A stretch of DNA of 39,822 nt from Sedimentisphaerales bacterium (GCA_016933295.1 JAFGBG010000118.1:1-39822); one strand, 5' to 3'. Shown: positions 8,704 through 18,062, counted from the first letter of the stretch. Notes: generated by a model not told the origin, from the letters alone. Numbers and translations: made by a program.

Positions 8704-9402
8704 GTGGAAAAGCTTTTCACAAGCCTAATTCACGCCGTTGAAGGTACACCCGCAATCGCCGTAGCGGCGGCTTTTGTCTGGGGGATTCTCAGCGTTTTGC
8801 TGAGTCCCTGCCACCTGGCGAGTATTCCTTTAATAGTCGGTTTTATCAACGGGCAGGGACAGATTACAACGCGGCGTGCTTTTTGTATATCCGGTCTGTT
8901 TTCCGTTGGTATCTTAATCACAATCGCCGGCATCGGAGCTATCACTGCGGCGGCGGGGCGAATGTTGGGTGATGTCGGGCCGTACGGCAATTATTTTGTA
9001 GCGGCGGTTTTTTTCGTGGTCGGTCTTATTCTTCTTGATGTAATACCTATGCCGTTCAGCGGCCCCGGTCAGGTCGGAATAAAACGCAGGGGTATGCTTG
9101 CCGCTTTTATTCTCGGATTGGTTTTTGGTGTAGCTATCGGCCCATGTACGTTTGCTTTTATGGCTCCCGTGCTGGGGATTACGTTCAAGGTAGCCTCATC
9201 GAATATCGCCTACGGCGTAGTTTTGCTGCTGGTATATGGTTTGGGCCATTGTTCGGTGATTGTTTTTGCGGGAACTTTCGCCGAATTGGTGCAGCGCTAT
9301 ATGAACTGGAACGAAAAATCCAAAGGGGCGGTTTTTCTTAAAAGAATCTGCGGAATTCTTGTTTTAATAGGCGGGCTATACCTGCTTTTTATCGCCGTTT
9401 AA
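8704..9402 (+). CDS. CcdA/DsbD-type cytochrome c biogenesis/thiol reductant transporter
   Basis: GTG start; 'GILSVLLSPCHLASIPLIVGFI' and 'FGVAIGPCTFAFMAPVLGI'. Confidence 0.9.
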   Translation: MEKLFTSLIHAVEGTPAIAVAAAFVWGILSVLLSPCHLASIPLIVGFINGQGQITTRRAFCISGLFSVGILITIAGIGAITAAAGRMLGDVGPYGNYFVAAVFFVVGLILLDVIPMPFSGPGQVGIKRRGMLAAFILGLVFGVAIGPCTFAFMAPVLGITFKVASSNIAYGVVLLLVYGLGHCSVIVFAGTFAELVQRYMNWNEKSKGAVFLKRICGILVLIGGLYLLFIAV

Positions 9403-9743
9403 CGAACATTCCTGTGCACACAGCTCATTATTGTTGACACATCCGGCTGAGGGCATAAAATAGCCGCAAATACCGAATGATAGATTCGAAATGCAATAGC
9501 TTTGAACTTTTGATGTATTGACCTATACTTTATTGTACTGGAGACCGGTAATAAATATTTGTGCGGTTTTATTAAAGTGCCCAACTTTGTCGTAGCTGTT
9601 TATTTAAGCATGAAGGATTTATATATTGCGGAGCATAAAATCTTTGAGTGCTACATAAGCTGCTGAATATAGAAGACTTTAGCTTTATATATATGGATTT
9701 GGTAGTTAATAGAGATTCTGGTTCAATTGTACATTTGATTGTT

Positions 9744-9773
9744 TTGGACAATTCTATATGTGAGTGATATAAT
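9744..9773 (+). promoter_or_regulatory. Putative promoter TTGGAC-N18-TATAAT
   Basis: Consensus-like -35/-10 pair ~52 bp upstream of the ATG at 9826. Confidence 0.5.
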
Positions 9774-9825
9774 GCCGGATTCAATGGAAAATTTATTATC
9801 ATCTAATGTGATAGGTAGCTTAAAG

Positions 9826-11247
9826 ATGAATCAGAATTTTAAAAATATGTTTCGTGAATATGATATCCGGGGACGTGTGAACGATGAAGAGCTTAACAAG
9901 AGCAGTGTCTCGTTGATCGTAAAGGCATTTGGAACATGGCTTCGAAAGCTTGATCAGACGAGCAATCTCGTTGTTATTGGCTACGACAATCGCTCTTATT
10001 CACCCCGATTTTCTGAAATTGCTAAAGAGGCAATGGTGCAATGTGGATTTCACGTGATTGACATCGGCCTGAGTTTGAGCCCTGTGGTTTATTTTGCTCA
10101 ATACTACTGTAAATCTCCCGCCGCAATTATGATTACTGCCAGTCATAATCCGGATGGTTGGTGCGGATTTAAACTCGCCAATGGCTACTCTAAAACCCTT
10201 GGCCCCCGGGAAATTAAAGAACTTTTTTCTGTTGTGGAAAGCGAAGAATTCGTTGAAAGGGGCGGTGGTAGTTGCGAACAAGTTGACGTTCGGGATGCCT
10301 ATATTGATAGTATAGTGAGCCGGATAAATATGAACGCAAACGGTGTTCCACGTGTTGTCATTGAAGCCGGAAACGGCGGAGCCGGGATTTTTGCCTGGGA
10401 AGTTTTTTACAGACTGGGATGCCCTACTTTCCAGCTATATTGTGATCCGGATATAAGTTATCCACATTATTTCCCTAATCCTTCGGATCTCAAAGCACGA
10501 ACCCGCTTGAGCGAGATGGTGACACATCAATATATCCATGCTGATGTAGGTATCGGCTTTGATGGAGATGGGGACCGTATCGGGATTATCGACGAGAATG
10601 GACAAAACCTTTGGAGTGACAGGCTCCTTATGATTCTGGCGAGGCAGTTGCTTGAGAAGAAGCCGGGGGGTAAAATAGTTTTCGACGTAAAATGCACACA
10701 GGCGCTTCCCGAAGTAATTACTGAATACGGTGGTGAACCAATCATGTGGAAAACCGGGCACTCTCTCGTCAAGGCCAAAATGCATGAAACCAAGGCCGAT
10801 TTAGCTGGAGAACGAAGTGGTCATATTTTTGTGGGCGGGGAAGATTATTATGGTTTCGACGACGCTATATTTGCGGCGGCCAAGTTGGTTGAGTATTTAT
10901 CCCACGTCAAAAAACCGATCACTGAAATCCTGAATTCCTTTCCTCAGTATATTACATCACCTGAAATCAAGGCCCATTGTCCTGACGAGACCAAGTATGA
11001 CGTGGTGGATCGGCTTGTGGCCGATTTTAAGAGGGAATACGGCTCGCGTGTGAACGACATTAACGGGGCCAGGGTGCTCTTTGATAATGGATGGGGCCTG
11101 GTTCGGGCTTCCTCGAACCTGCCGGAGTTGGTGCTTATCTTCGAAGGCAAAACAGAGCAGGACATGATGCACATACGCGACATATTCAAGACGAAACTGG
11201 ATAAATATAAGGACATCGACAGTCAATGGGAGAATGATGTACGCTGA
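9826..11247 (+). CDS. Phosphomannomutase/phosphoglucomutase (AlgC-like)
   Basis: 'FREYDIRG', 'MITASHNPDGWCGFKLA', 'GFDGDGDRIGI', 'GERSGHIF', 'VRASSNLPELVLIFEG'; start moved to 9826. Confidence 0.92.
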   Translation: MNQNFKNMFREYDIRGRVNDEELNKSSVSLIVKAFGTWLRKLDQTSNLVVIGYDNRSYSPRFSEIAKEAMVQCGFHVIDIGLSLSPVVYFAQYYCKSPAAIMITASHNPDGWCGFKLANGYSKTLGPREIKELFSVVESEEFVERGGGSCEQVDVRDAYIDSIVSRINMNANGVPRVVIEAGNGGAGIFAWEVFYRLGCPTFQLYCDPDISYPHYFPNPSDLKARTRLSEMVTHQYIHADVGIGFDGDGDRIGIIDENGQNLWSDRLLMILARQLLEKKPGGKIVFDVKCTQALPEVITEYGGEPIMWKTGHSLVKAKMHETKADLAGERSGHIFVGGEDYYGFDDAIFAAAKLVEYLSHVKKPITEILNSFPQYITSPEIKAHCPDETKYDVVDRLVADFKREYGSRVNDINGARVLFDNGWGLVRASSNLPELVLIFEGKTEQDMMHIRDIFKTKLDKYKDIDSQWENDVR

Positions 11248-11507
11248 TTACGTATAGTAAGTTGATGTCTTAATCCATCGCATTGGCGTTTATCCTCAAT
11301 GAGGACTTCTTTATCATTAGTAAGATTGGTGTTGCGAATAGTCTGTTTGAATGCGGAAAATAAGCACGATATGGCATAGGAACTTTGGTTTTGTGAATAA
11401 TCTATCTACAATGTTCATATATGTATTATGAATCAATTTTTGCCTAATTTTAAGCTTGACACCAGATTCAACATATCATAGTATATTTTAAGGTTGGTTT
11501 TTGACTA

Positions 11508-11541
11508 ATTTCATCTGAAATGAATGCAATTTTGCATTCAT
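11508..11541. promoter_or_regulatory. Overlapping tandem palindromes ATTTCA-TC-TGAAAT (11508-11521) and ATGAATGCAA-TT-TTGCATTCAT (11520-11541)
   Basis: Perfect inverted repeats upstream of the Gfo/Idh gene; candidate operator or RNA hairpin. Confidence 0.6.
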
Positions 11542-11589
11542 AATAAGAGTCGAGGTATTGAGCCAACTTTTTTGGTGAGCGGTATTCCC

Positions 11590-12570
11590 ATGAATCTGAG
11601 CGAGAAATTGGTTTTGGCTGTTATTGGTGGTGGCGAGGCGGCTGAAAAGGCGATACCTATAATCCGAAAAAATTCTTATTTTGACCTTCAAGCCGTACAA
11701 TGTAAATCCAAAGAATTAATCGGACTCATTCCACCGATATGCCGTAAAGAAAGGTTAGACGAGTTGTTTAATTTGCCAGCGATATCAGCGATATATATAG
11801 CAACTCCCCCAGATACACATATATCAATAGCGAGGCGTTTTCTGGAATACGGCAAACATGTACTAATTGAGAAGCCATTGGCTAATGAGTCATCACAAGT
11901 GAACGCTCTTATTGTGCCAACGGGGCTTACAATTGGAGTTGCACTCAAAAAACGCTTCGGTGATTGGATTCCTCACTTTAATTCTCTTTTTCATGATGAG
12001 CTCGGCGGACTGCATATAGAACTCACCTGGAAAATCAATAAACCATCGACACCTTGGCGCTTCCAGTTAGAAAAGGCAGGAGGAGGGGTATTGATGGATT
12101 TGGGGCCACATATCCTCGATTTAGCGGAATTTCTATGCGGAAGCATTCTAAAAATCAGCGGCAAAGCCGTATTTGGGGATAGTACGTGTTGTATAGATGA
12201 CAGCGTATGGCTTCATATGGTACACTATCATGGTACAGTCACCGACCTCAGTCTCAGTTGGAGAGGTAAAAAACGGGAATATTGCTTAAACGCAGTGAGA
12301 GGAACTAAGCATTTGTGCCATAAGCGTGAAGTTGGCCAGGAAGATACTCTTGAGCTTCAATATAATAATTGTTATCAGGTACGACTACTGAGTGATTCTC
12401 GTCATGAATACGAAGGGCTGTTCAACAACTTCGCAGGGGCTATTTATGGTCGTCGAAATGGGCTACCAACGCTTGCTGATGGTATCCGCAATCTACGTCT
12501 AATTAGTGCTGCTTACCAAGCCATTCATTCAGGAGGAACGGTGAATATAGCCGATTACTCGGAGAAGTGA
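11590..12570 (+). CDS. Gfo/Idh/MocA-family oxidoreductase
   Basis: 'IATPPDTHISIARRFLEYGKHVLIEKPLA' motif and 'GGGVLMDLGPHILDLAEFL'; the ORF-track start at 11524 lies inside a palindrome. Confidence 0.9.
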   Translation: MNLSEKLVLAVIGGGEAAEKAIPIIRKNSYFDLQAVQCKSKELIGLIPPICRKERLDELFNLPAISAIYIATPPDTHISIARRFLEYGKHVLIEKPLANESSQVNALIVPTGLTIGVALKKRFGDWIPHFNSLFHDELGGLHIELTWKINKPSTPWRFQLEKAGGGVLMDLGPHILDLAEFLCGSILKISGKAVFGDSTCCIDDSVWLHMVHYHGTVTDLSLSWRGKKREYCLNAVRGTKHLCHKREVGQEDTLELQYNNCYQVRLLSDSRHEYEGLFNNFAGAIYGRRNGLPTLADGIRNLRLISAAYQAIHSGGTVNIADYSEK

Positions 12571-12572
12571 GT

Positions 12573-13796
12573 ATGACAAAGCAAACCTTGGCGATAAAAG
12601 GTGGACAACCTATACGCTCTATACCGTGGTCGTCGAGAAATCGTTCTGACGAATCCACACGGTGCGCACTAATGGCAGCACTTGACGCTGTAAACTGGTC
12701 AAATGGTGATTTTGCGCGCCGGTTTGAACGTCGCTTGTCCGAATTCTTAGGATGTCGCTTTGCCTTACTGACAACTAATGCAACCACTGCTCTCAAATTA
12801 TACCTGCTGGCCAGGGATGTCGGGCCTGGTGATGAGGTAATTATTCCGGCACTCACTTTTCCATCAATCGCAATGGCAGTAATGGAATGTGGCGCTACTC
12901 CCATTATCTGTGATGTCGAAGCTAACACCGGGTGTATGAGTGCCAGAACTTTCGAAGCGGTGTTAAGCAAAAAAACGCGTGTTGTGATCCCCACACACCT
13001 CTATTGTACATTATGTGATATGCCTCCGATAGTTGATCTGGCTAAACGGAACAATATTGATGTTGTTGAGGATTGTGCCCATTCTCCGGGCGCTCGCAGA
13101 AATAATTATAGCGCTGGTACTTTTGGTAATGCTGGAATCTTTAGTTTCAACCAGAAAAAACCGCTTTCTTGTGGAGAAGGTGGATGCCTCGTCACCAACC
13201 AAACTGAGGTTTACGAAACAGCACGCTACCTGCGAGACTTCGATAGTCCTCCTACCAAATCGTCAGTACGAATTCAACGGATGGGTAAGATCTCCGAATT
13301 CCAGGCCGCAGTACTGATTGGCCAGCTCGATTCCTTACCAAAACATTTACGAGCGATAGAGGAACGGGCCGAGAATTTGCGAGAACACCTCAATTATATG
13401 ACCGATATTACATTGGTGCCACGTCTTCCAGGCACTGATCTGCAAACCTTCTATAATATTTGTTTTATGGTCAATGAAAACATCAATGTTGCTTTTTTTA
13501 GGAAAGCTCTGTCCGCCGAATTGGGAATTCCCGTATCAAGCAGCTACGTACCACTGAATCAGAACCAGTCACTAAACTGTACACGTGACCGACAATTCAT
13601 AAACTACGCGGTAGAATCAAAAGTTCCATGCTGTACTGCCGAACGGATTTATAGATACAGGGCTGTTCGGTTCCCCGGATACTATCTCAATATAGATCCA
13701 ACGGCAGTAGATGACATCGACAGCGCGATAACCAAGGTGTTACCGCATGCTAAGCAGACACAGATGTCTGAGGAGGATGCCCATGCCTATCGCTGA
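12573..13796 (+). CDS. DegT/DnrJ/EryC1/StrS-family PLP aminotransferase
   Basis: 'DEVIIPALTFPSIAMAVMECGATPIICDVEANTGCMS', 'IDVVEDCAHSPGA', 'GIFSFNQKKPLSCGEGGCLVT' with putative PLP lysine. Confidence 0.93.
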   Translation: MTKQTLAIKGGQPIRSIPWSSRNRSDESTRCALMAALDAVNWSNGDFARRFERRLSEFLGCRFALLTTNATTALKLYLLARDVGPGDEVIIPALTFPSIAMAVMECGATPIICDVEANTGCMSARTFEAVLSKKTRVVIPTHLYCTLCDMPPIVDLAKRNNIDVVEDCAHSPGARRNNYSAGTFGNAGIFSFNQKKPLSCGEGGCLVTNQTEVYETARYLRDFDSPPTKSSVRIQRMGKISEFQAAVLIGQLDSLPKHLRAIEERAENLREHLNYMTDITLVPRLPGTDLQTFYNICFMVNENINVAFFRKALSAELGIPVSSSYVPLNQNQSLNCTRDRQFINYAVESKVPCCTAERIYRYRAVRFPGYYLNIDPTAVDDIDSAITKVLPHAKQTQMSEEDAHAYR

Positions 13797-15429
13797 TATT
13801 GCCATCATTTGTGCACTTGATATTGAAGCCAAGGCCATGTTAGAGGCCATCGGCGATATGGATAGAAGCCACTTCAAGCTTGGACCGTTTGACTGTCATT
13901 ACGGCCATATCAAGCGCAACGGGGACGAATGTTACCCGATAGTGCGCGTGGTTGTTTTGCATCTTGGCCGTATGGGTAATCTGGCCTCGATGCAAGCTGC
14001 TACCCTACTTCTACGCGAGGTGCATCCAAGTCAAGTTTTCCTCGTCGGAATTTGTGGTGGATTTGCTGAAACACAGACTGATTATTGTCTTGGCGATATT
14101 GTAGTCAGTGACAAAGTATATTATTATGAGCCTCAAAAGTTATGGCCCGACAGAGTTGAACATAGAGGTGTAGAACTGTTTTGTCCTGTCGAAGGAGAGA
14201 CGAAATATACTCCATCAAAACTTTATTTACTCGCGGAAAAGAAAAAAAGTGAGAGCAATTTACCTTTTATTGAGCCTTTGTCATCGCTTATCAGTACACC
14301 TTACCCCCACGGTGACAGTCAACATTTTAAACCAACAGTACGAACAGGTACGGTTTGTTCGGGAGAGAAAGTAGTAGCTGATGAATCCTTTGTTAAAAGT
14401 CTTCTTATTGAAAAGACAAACGCAATATCAGTGGAAATGGAAGCGGCGGGTGTGGCTGCGGCTTGTCAGGATGCAAAGACTCCATTCTTAGTGGTTAAAG
14501 CAGTATCTGATTTCACCAATTTAACTCCTGACTGGCAGGCGACTCAACGTACTTTTGCAGCAGAGGCTGCAGCCGCCTATACTATAGCCTTAATTACCTA
14601 TCCGTATCATGTAGCGGGCGGAGTTGGTAAAACTAAAAATACTGAAGGACTCGTTTTGAGTAAGCGTTGCCCACCCAAATCTTTTCTGACGGATTTTTTT
14701 CGAACAACTATCGATCTCGGAGTGGATGTCGTAATGCCGTCATACAAGAATTACCGTCATTCTGACAGTGGATTCCGAAATTACCCATTTAATGAATATG
14801 AAACGGCTTTTGATGATGTTTATTGTTCATTTCGTATTCATCCAAGCCTCATACATCTCATCGATAGTGGTATAGTCAAGTTCAAATTTGATCAACAGCT
14901 CCAAAATGGATTATTGAAAAATAAGAATATTATTCTTATTGGATCATCGGTGGCAAATGATTTTACCCAGGACATTCTCATAGATTTTAATGCTTTTTAT
15001 CATTTTGGCGATAATGAATCTAATGACCATGATATCGTGGATCGGAATGGAAAAACTTGTTTTGCTGCAAAAGTCAGTAGAAGAGTAGTGGGAGGTGAGG
15101 TACAAAAAAAATACATCAAAGATTATGGTCTCATAAGTGTATTCCACGATGGTTCCCGAAGTATCTGCATCTTGGCAGGCTGTCGTGCATTCTCACAAAT
15201 GTTATTGGGTGATTGGCTTGTTGAGGGCAATACTATAGAGGGTATATATCGGCACATTTATGGTTGTGACTTTCAACTTATTATTAAGGTAAAAGTGGCT
15301 GGACGCTCTTATAACTTTGAAGAGATTGCTATGCTTAAAAAACGTGAAGAAAATAGTTCGGAATGGAGGACTGTTAATTTACCAACCAGCCTAATTGCTA
15401 AAGGAGAATCTGTTCAATGTCTTTTATGA
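13783..15429 (+). CDS. Nucleoside phosphorylase/nucleosidase-like domain fused to an uncharacterised C-terminal domain
   Basis: RBS-like aggagg upstream of ATG 13783; N-terminal 'ADIAIICALDIEAKAMLEAI', 'VFLVGICGGF', 'AISVEMEAAGVAAACQDAKTPFLVVKAVSDF'; C-terminal ~270 aa unassigned. Confidence 0.85.
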   Translation: MPIADIAIICALDIEAKAMLEAIGDMDRSHFKLGPFDCHYGHIKRNGDECYPIVRVVVLHLGRMGNLASMQAATLLLREVHPSQVFLVGICGGFAETQTDYCLGDIVVSDKVYYYEPQKLWPDRVEHRGVELFCPVEGETKYTPSKLYLLAEKKKSESNLPFIEPLSSLISTPYPHGDSQHFKPTVRTGTVCSGEKVVADESFVKSLLIEKTNAISVEMEAAGVAAACQDAKTPFLVVKAVSDFTNLTPDWQATQRTFAAEAAAAYTIALITYPYHVAGGVGKTKNTEGLVLSKRCPPKSFLTDFFRTTIDLGVDVVMPSYKNYRHSDSGFRNYPFNEYETAFDDVYCSFRIHPSLIHLIDSGIVKFKFDQQLQNGLLKNKNIILIGSSVANDFTQDILIDFNAFYHFGDNESNDHDIVDRNGKTCFAAKVSRRVVGGEVQKKYIKDYGLISVFHDGSRSICILAGCRAFSQMLLGDWLVEGNTIEGIYRHIYGCDFQLIIKVKVAGRSYNFEEIAMLKKREENSSEWRTVNLPTSLIAKGESVQCLL

Positions 15430-16250
15430 AAAAATCAATAGATACAACAGCGTGGACGGAAATTTTGAAAGACATCATTCGTAGATGTATAAAAGAGGTT
15501 AAGCCCCTTTTTACGATACCTGAGGGTATGTGTGTCATTTCCATTAAACCGGATTATGATCCTACTATCGCGGCAGAGATTAAAGCGGAGGGTATCGCAG
15601 CCGGCATAATTCGGAAAGTCGGTTCTTCTATTGCATTGTTTAGTGAGGAACAAGAGTATTTACTCAATCCTCTAAATCCTACTCATCTGGTACTTTTTGA
15701 TCCTGTTGACTGCACCTACTTGGCGATAAGAGAGCTGCCCGGAGCCAGCGCCGGAATCTGTGTAATAGATTTGTCACAAAGGAAAATCATTTCGGCTGCT
15801 ATTGGGGATTATTACAATGGTGATCTCTACTGGGCTGATGAAGAAGGGGCTTTTTATAACGGGCAGCAACGGCATCCTACCAATGTTACTGAATTGAAGG
15901 ATGCTTTTGTCTCAACTTGTTACGGCAAGGCCAGTCGTGTGAATAAAATGCTTGCCGGAGAAGGAATGACTCGGGACGCTTTCTGGATTGACACAACATC
16001 TGGTATTCTTGCTATGGCCCAGGTAGGTATCGGCCGAATGGATGCTTATTTTGACCTGATGCTTGGCTTTAAACCATTTGACTTTGCACCTGGAGCTTAT
16101 TTTGCTGCTAAGGCTGGAGCTTGTGTAACTGACGAGTATGGCAATCCCTTAGAATGGCCTCATGATCAACACCAAAGATGTAAGTTTGTTATCGCCGCAA
16201 CATGCGAGTTGAACAAAGAAATCAGACAATCTGCCGGACGAATAACATGA
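15417..16250 (+). CDS. Inositol monophosphatase/FBPase-superfamily protein (divergent)
   Basis: 'LFSEEQEYL', 'LVLFDPVDCTYLA' (DPxDGT variant), 'FKPFDFAPGAYFAAKAGACVTDEYGNPL'. Confidence 0.8.
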   Translation: MSFMKKSIDTTAWTEILKDIIRRCIKEVKPLFTIPEGMCVISIKPDYDPTIAAEIKAEGIAAGIIRKVGSSIALFSEEQEYLLNPLNPTHLVLFDPVDCTYLAIRELPGASAGICVIDLSQRKIISAAIGDYYNGDLYWADEEGAFYNGQQRHPTNVTELKDAFVSTCYGKASRVNKMLAGEGMTRDAFWIDTTSGILAMAQVGIGRMDAYFDLMLGFKPFDFAPGAYFAAKAGACVTDEYGNPLEWPHDQHQRCKFVIAATCELNKEIRQSAGRIT

Positions 16251-16448
16251 TTTATCGAATGCACATTCCGTTTTTTATGCCTTTGAAAACAAAATGCGAT
16301 CATAGGAAGGTATAATCGTATTCTTGAAATAAAGGAAAATTGCTTTAATATTTCCGCCGGCTCACGTGAGTTATGAGCATTAGGAATGGTGATTTCTGAA
16401 AGGAAAGCCGGGCTTTACAGTCACAACTCTCTATAGAGCCGGTATCTT

Positions 16449-17024
16449 TTGAAGCTAATCATGCAGCCCAAAATAATAATTTCAAAAGACGGATTAATAA
16501 AATGCATCTTTCGGATGATAGAACAAAAAGACGGATTAGCACTTGGATATTTTTTTGGTTTACTCTCTGATGAAACTAAATCTCGATTTGCTCCACATCC
16601 CCTCACGCCGGAATATGCAAAAAGGCTCTGCATAAACGAATCAGGTGATACCGCAGAAAGATTCGTTCTTGAATGTGACAGAAAAATTATTGGATACTTT
16701 ATTCTGGAATATGTAATGTCAGTTCATGAAGCTAATAGATACAGGCAATTCGGAGTGAACTTGAAGTCGAATCAAGATATTCTTTTTGCACCATGCATTT
16801 TGGACGAATATCAGAATAAAGGACTTGCAAGTCAGGTTATGATGATTTTGATTCAACATGCGAAAGAGAAACGCATGAGAAGCATTGTACTTATGGGGGG
16901 AACTCAGGAAACTAACATCATCGCTAAAAAACTTTATGAAAAATACGGTTTTAAGAAATATGGAGGGTATCAAACAGATATTTACAACATAGATATGCGA
17001 TTGGAGTTACATCAGTCACAATAG
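16449..17024 (+). CDS. GNAT-family N-acetyltransferase
   Basis: 'FAPCILDEYQNKGLASQVMMILIQHAKEKRMRSIVLMGGTQETNIIAKKLYEKYGFKKYG'. Confidence 0.85.
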   Translation: MKLIMQPKIIISKDGLIKCIFRMIEQKDGLALGYFFGLLSDETKSRFAPHPLTPEYAKRLCINESGDTAERFVLECDRKIIGYFILEYVMSVHEANRYRQFGVNLKSNQDILFAPCILDEYQNKGLASQVMMILIQHAKEKRMRSIVLMGGTQETNIIAKKLYEKYGFKKYGGYQTDIYNIDMRLELHQSQ

Positions 17025-17258
17025 CAAAGATAACAGCTTAGGGTACTTTGAGGTTGTGTTCCATTCTTTTCGTAATCAATGTGGGTTGACGAGCAGCGAT
17101 ATCGATGTCACTGAATATTATAGAAATCGTAGAAATTTTTCAACATTACCTCACTAAGGAAAAATGTGCGTCTTTTCTTTAATATCAGGGATATCTTCTA
17201 ATATCAATCAAAAAACACGACGAAGAAGTGGAAAATCATTGAGTCTTAGGACAAAGCT

Positions 17259-17879
17259 ATGCCTGGATATTCGTTCGTGTCGGAAGAGCATGGTCAAATC
17301 ATACGGAATGATGAGCTTACCTGGGTAATTGATCCACTTGATGGTTCCAGTTACTATGTTCGGGGATTGCAATCTTTCAGAATATCGGTCGCTTTGCTGC
17401 ATCAATGGCAGCCTGTTCTTGGTATTGTTTCCTGCCCATTAAATGCAGAATTTTTCACTGCTCTTCATGCAGGTGGATCGTATCTTAATGGCAAGCCAAT
17501 TACGGTATCTTCCCATAGAAAACTTCAAGATTGCATTTTTAGCTTCAGTCATCGTTTTCTAATGGATACGGAATACAGAAGACCACGTGATGAACTGGTA
17601 GCTTCGTGTCGATCAATCAGAGGAGGAGGATCCTGTGCACAGGAATTGTGTTACATCGCGTGTGGAAGGATAGATAGTTTAATTGCACCTGCACAGAAAA
17701 TCTGGGATTTTGCCGCAGGGATTCTCATTGTTGAAGAAGCAGGGGGGCAATTAACGAATTTTGCAGGTGAATCACCTGATTATTTTGCTATATCACAAAA
17801 AGATTTCTCTCTTGTTGCCTCTAATGGACATATACACAGACAAATTTTGGAATCACTGCTTTCCTACACAGAGGGCTAA
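17259..17879 (+). CDS. Inositol monophosphatase family protein, apparently N-terminally truncated
   Basis: 'PGYSFVSEEHG', 'WVIDPLDGSSYYVRGLQSFRISVALL', 'WDFAAGILIVEEAGGQLTNF'; lacks the usual ~60 N-terminal residues. Confidence 0.75.
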   Translation: MPGYSFVSEEHGQIIRNDELTWVIDPLDGSSYYVRGLQSFRISVALLHQWQPVLGIVSCPLNAEFFTALHAGGSYLNGKPITVSSHRKLQDCIFSFSHRFLMDTEYRRPRDELVASCRSIRGGGSCAQELCYIACGRIDSLIAPAQKIWDFAAGILIVEEAGGQLTNFAGESPDYFAISQKDFSLVASNGHIHRQILESLLSYTEG

Positions 17880-17903
17880 GGTAGGCCTAAGAATGAACTC
17901 TGT

Positions 17904-18062
17904 ATGTTTAAAAAAATAGCAACTTTTGTTTCCTGGATAATCTCATTAATTTTTCTGACCTTTCCGTTCAAGCATTCTACCATAGGCGTGAACACATTTC
18001 TGGTACTGAACATCTTTTATATTTTTCTCTATTCAAGACATAACTATTGGTTTGTTTGTTGA
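17904..18062 (+). CDS. Possible 52-aa small membrane protein
   Basis: Short ORF MFKKIATFVSWIISLIFLTFPFKHSTIGVNTFLVLNIFYIFLYSRHNYWFVC, two hydrophobic stretches; below the ORF-track length cut-off; no strong RBS. Confidence 0.35.
   Translation: MFKKIATFVSWIISLIFLTFPFKHSTIGVNTFLVLNIFYIFLYSRHNYWFVC

Noticed and set aside
9403-9738. Possible ncRNA or tRNA in the 9.4-9.7 kb gap
   Set aside because: No cloverleaf or conserved motif found by eye; only a promoter-like element is supportable.
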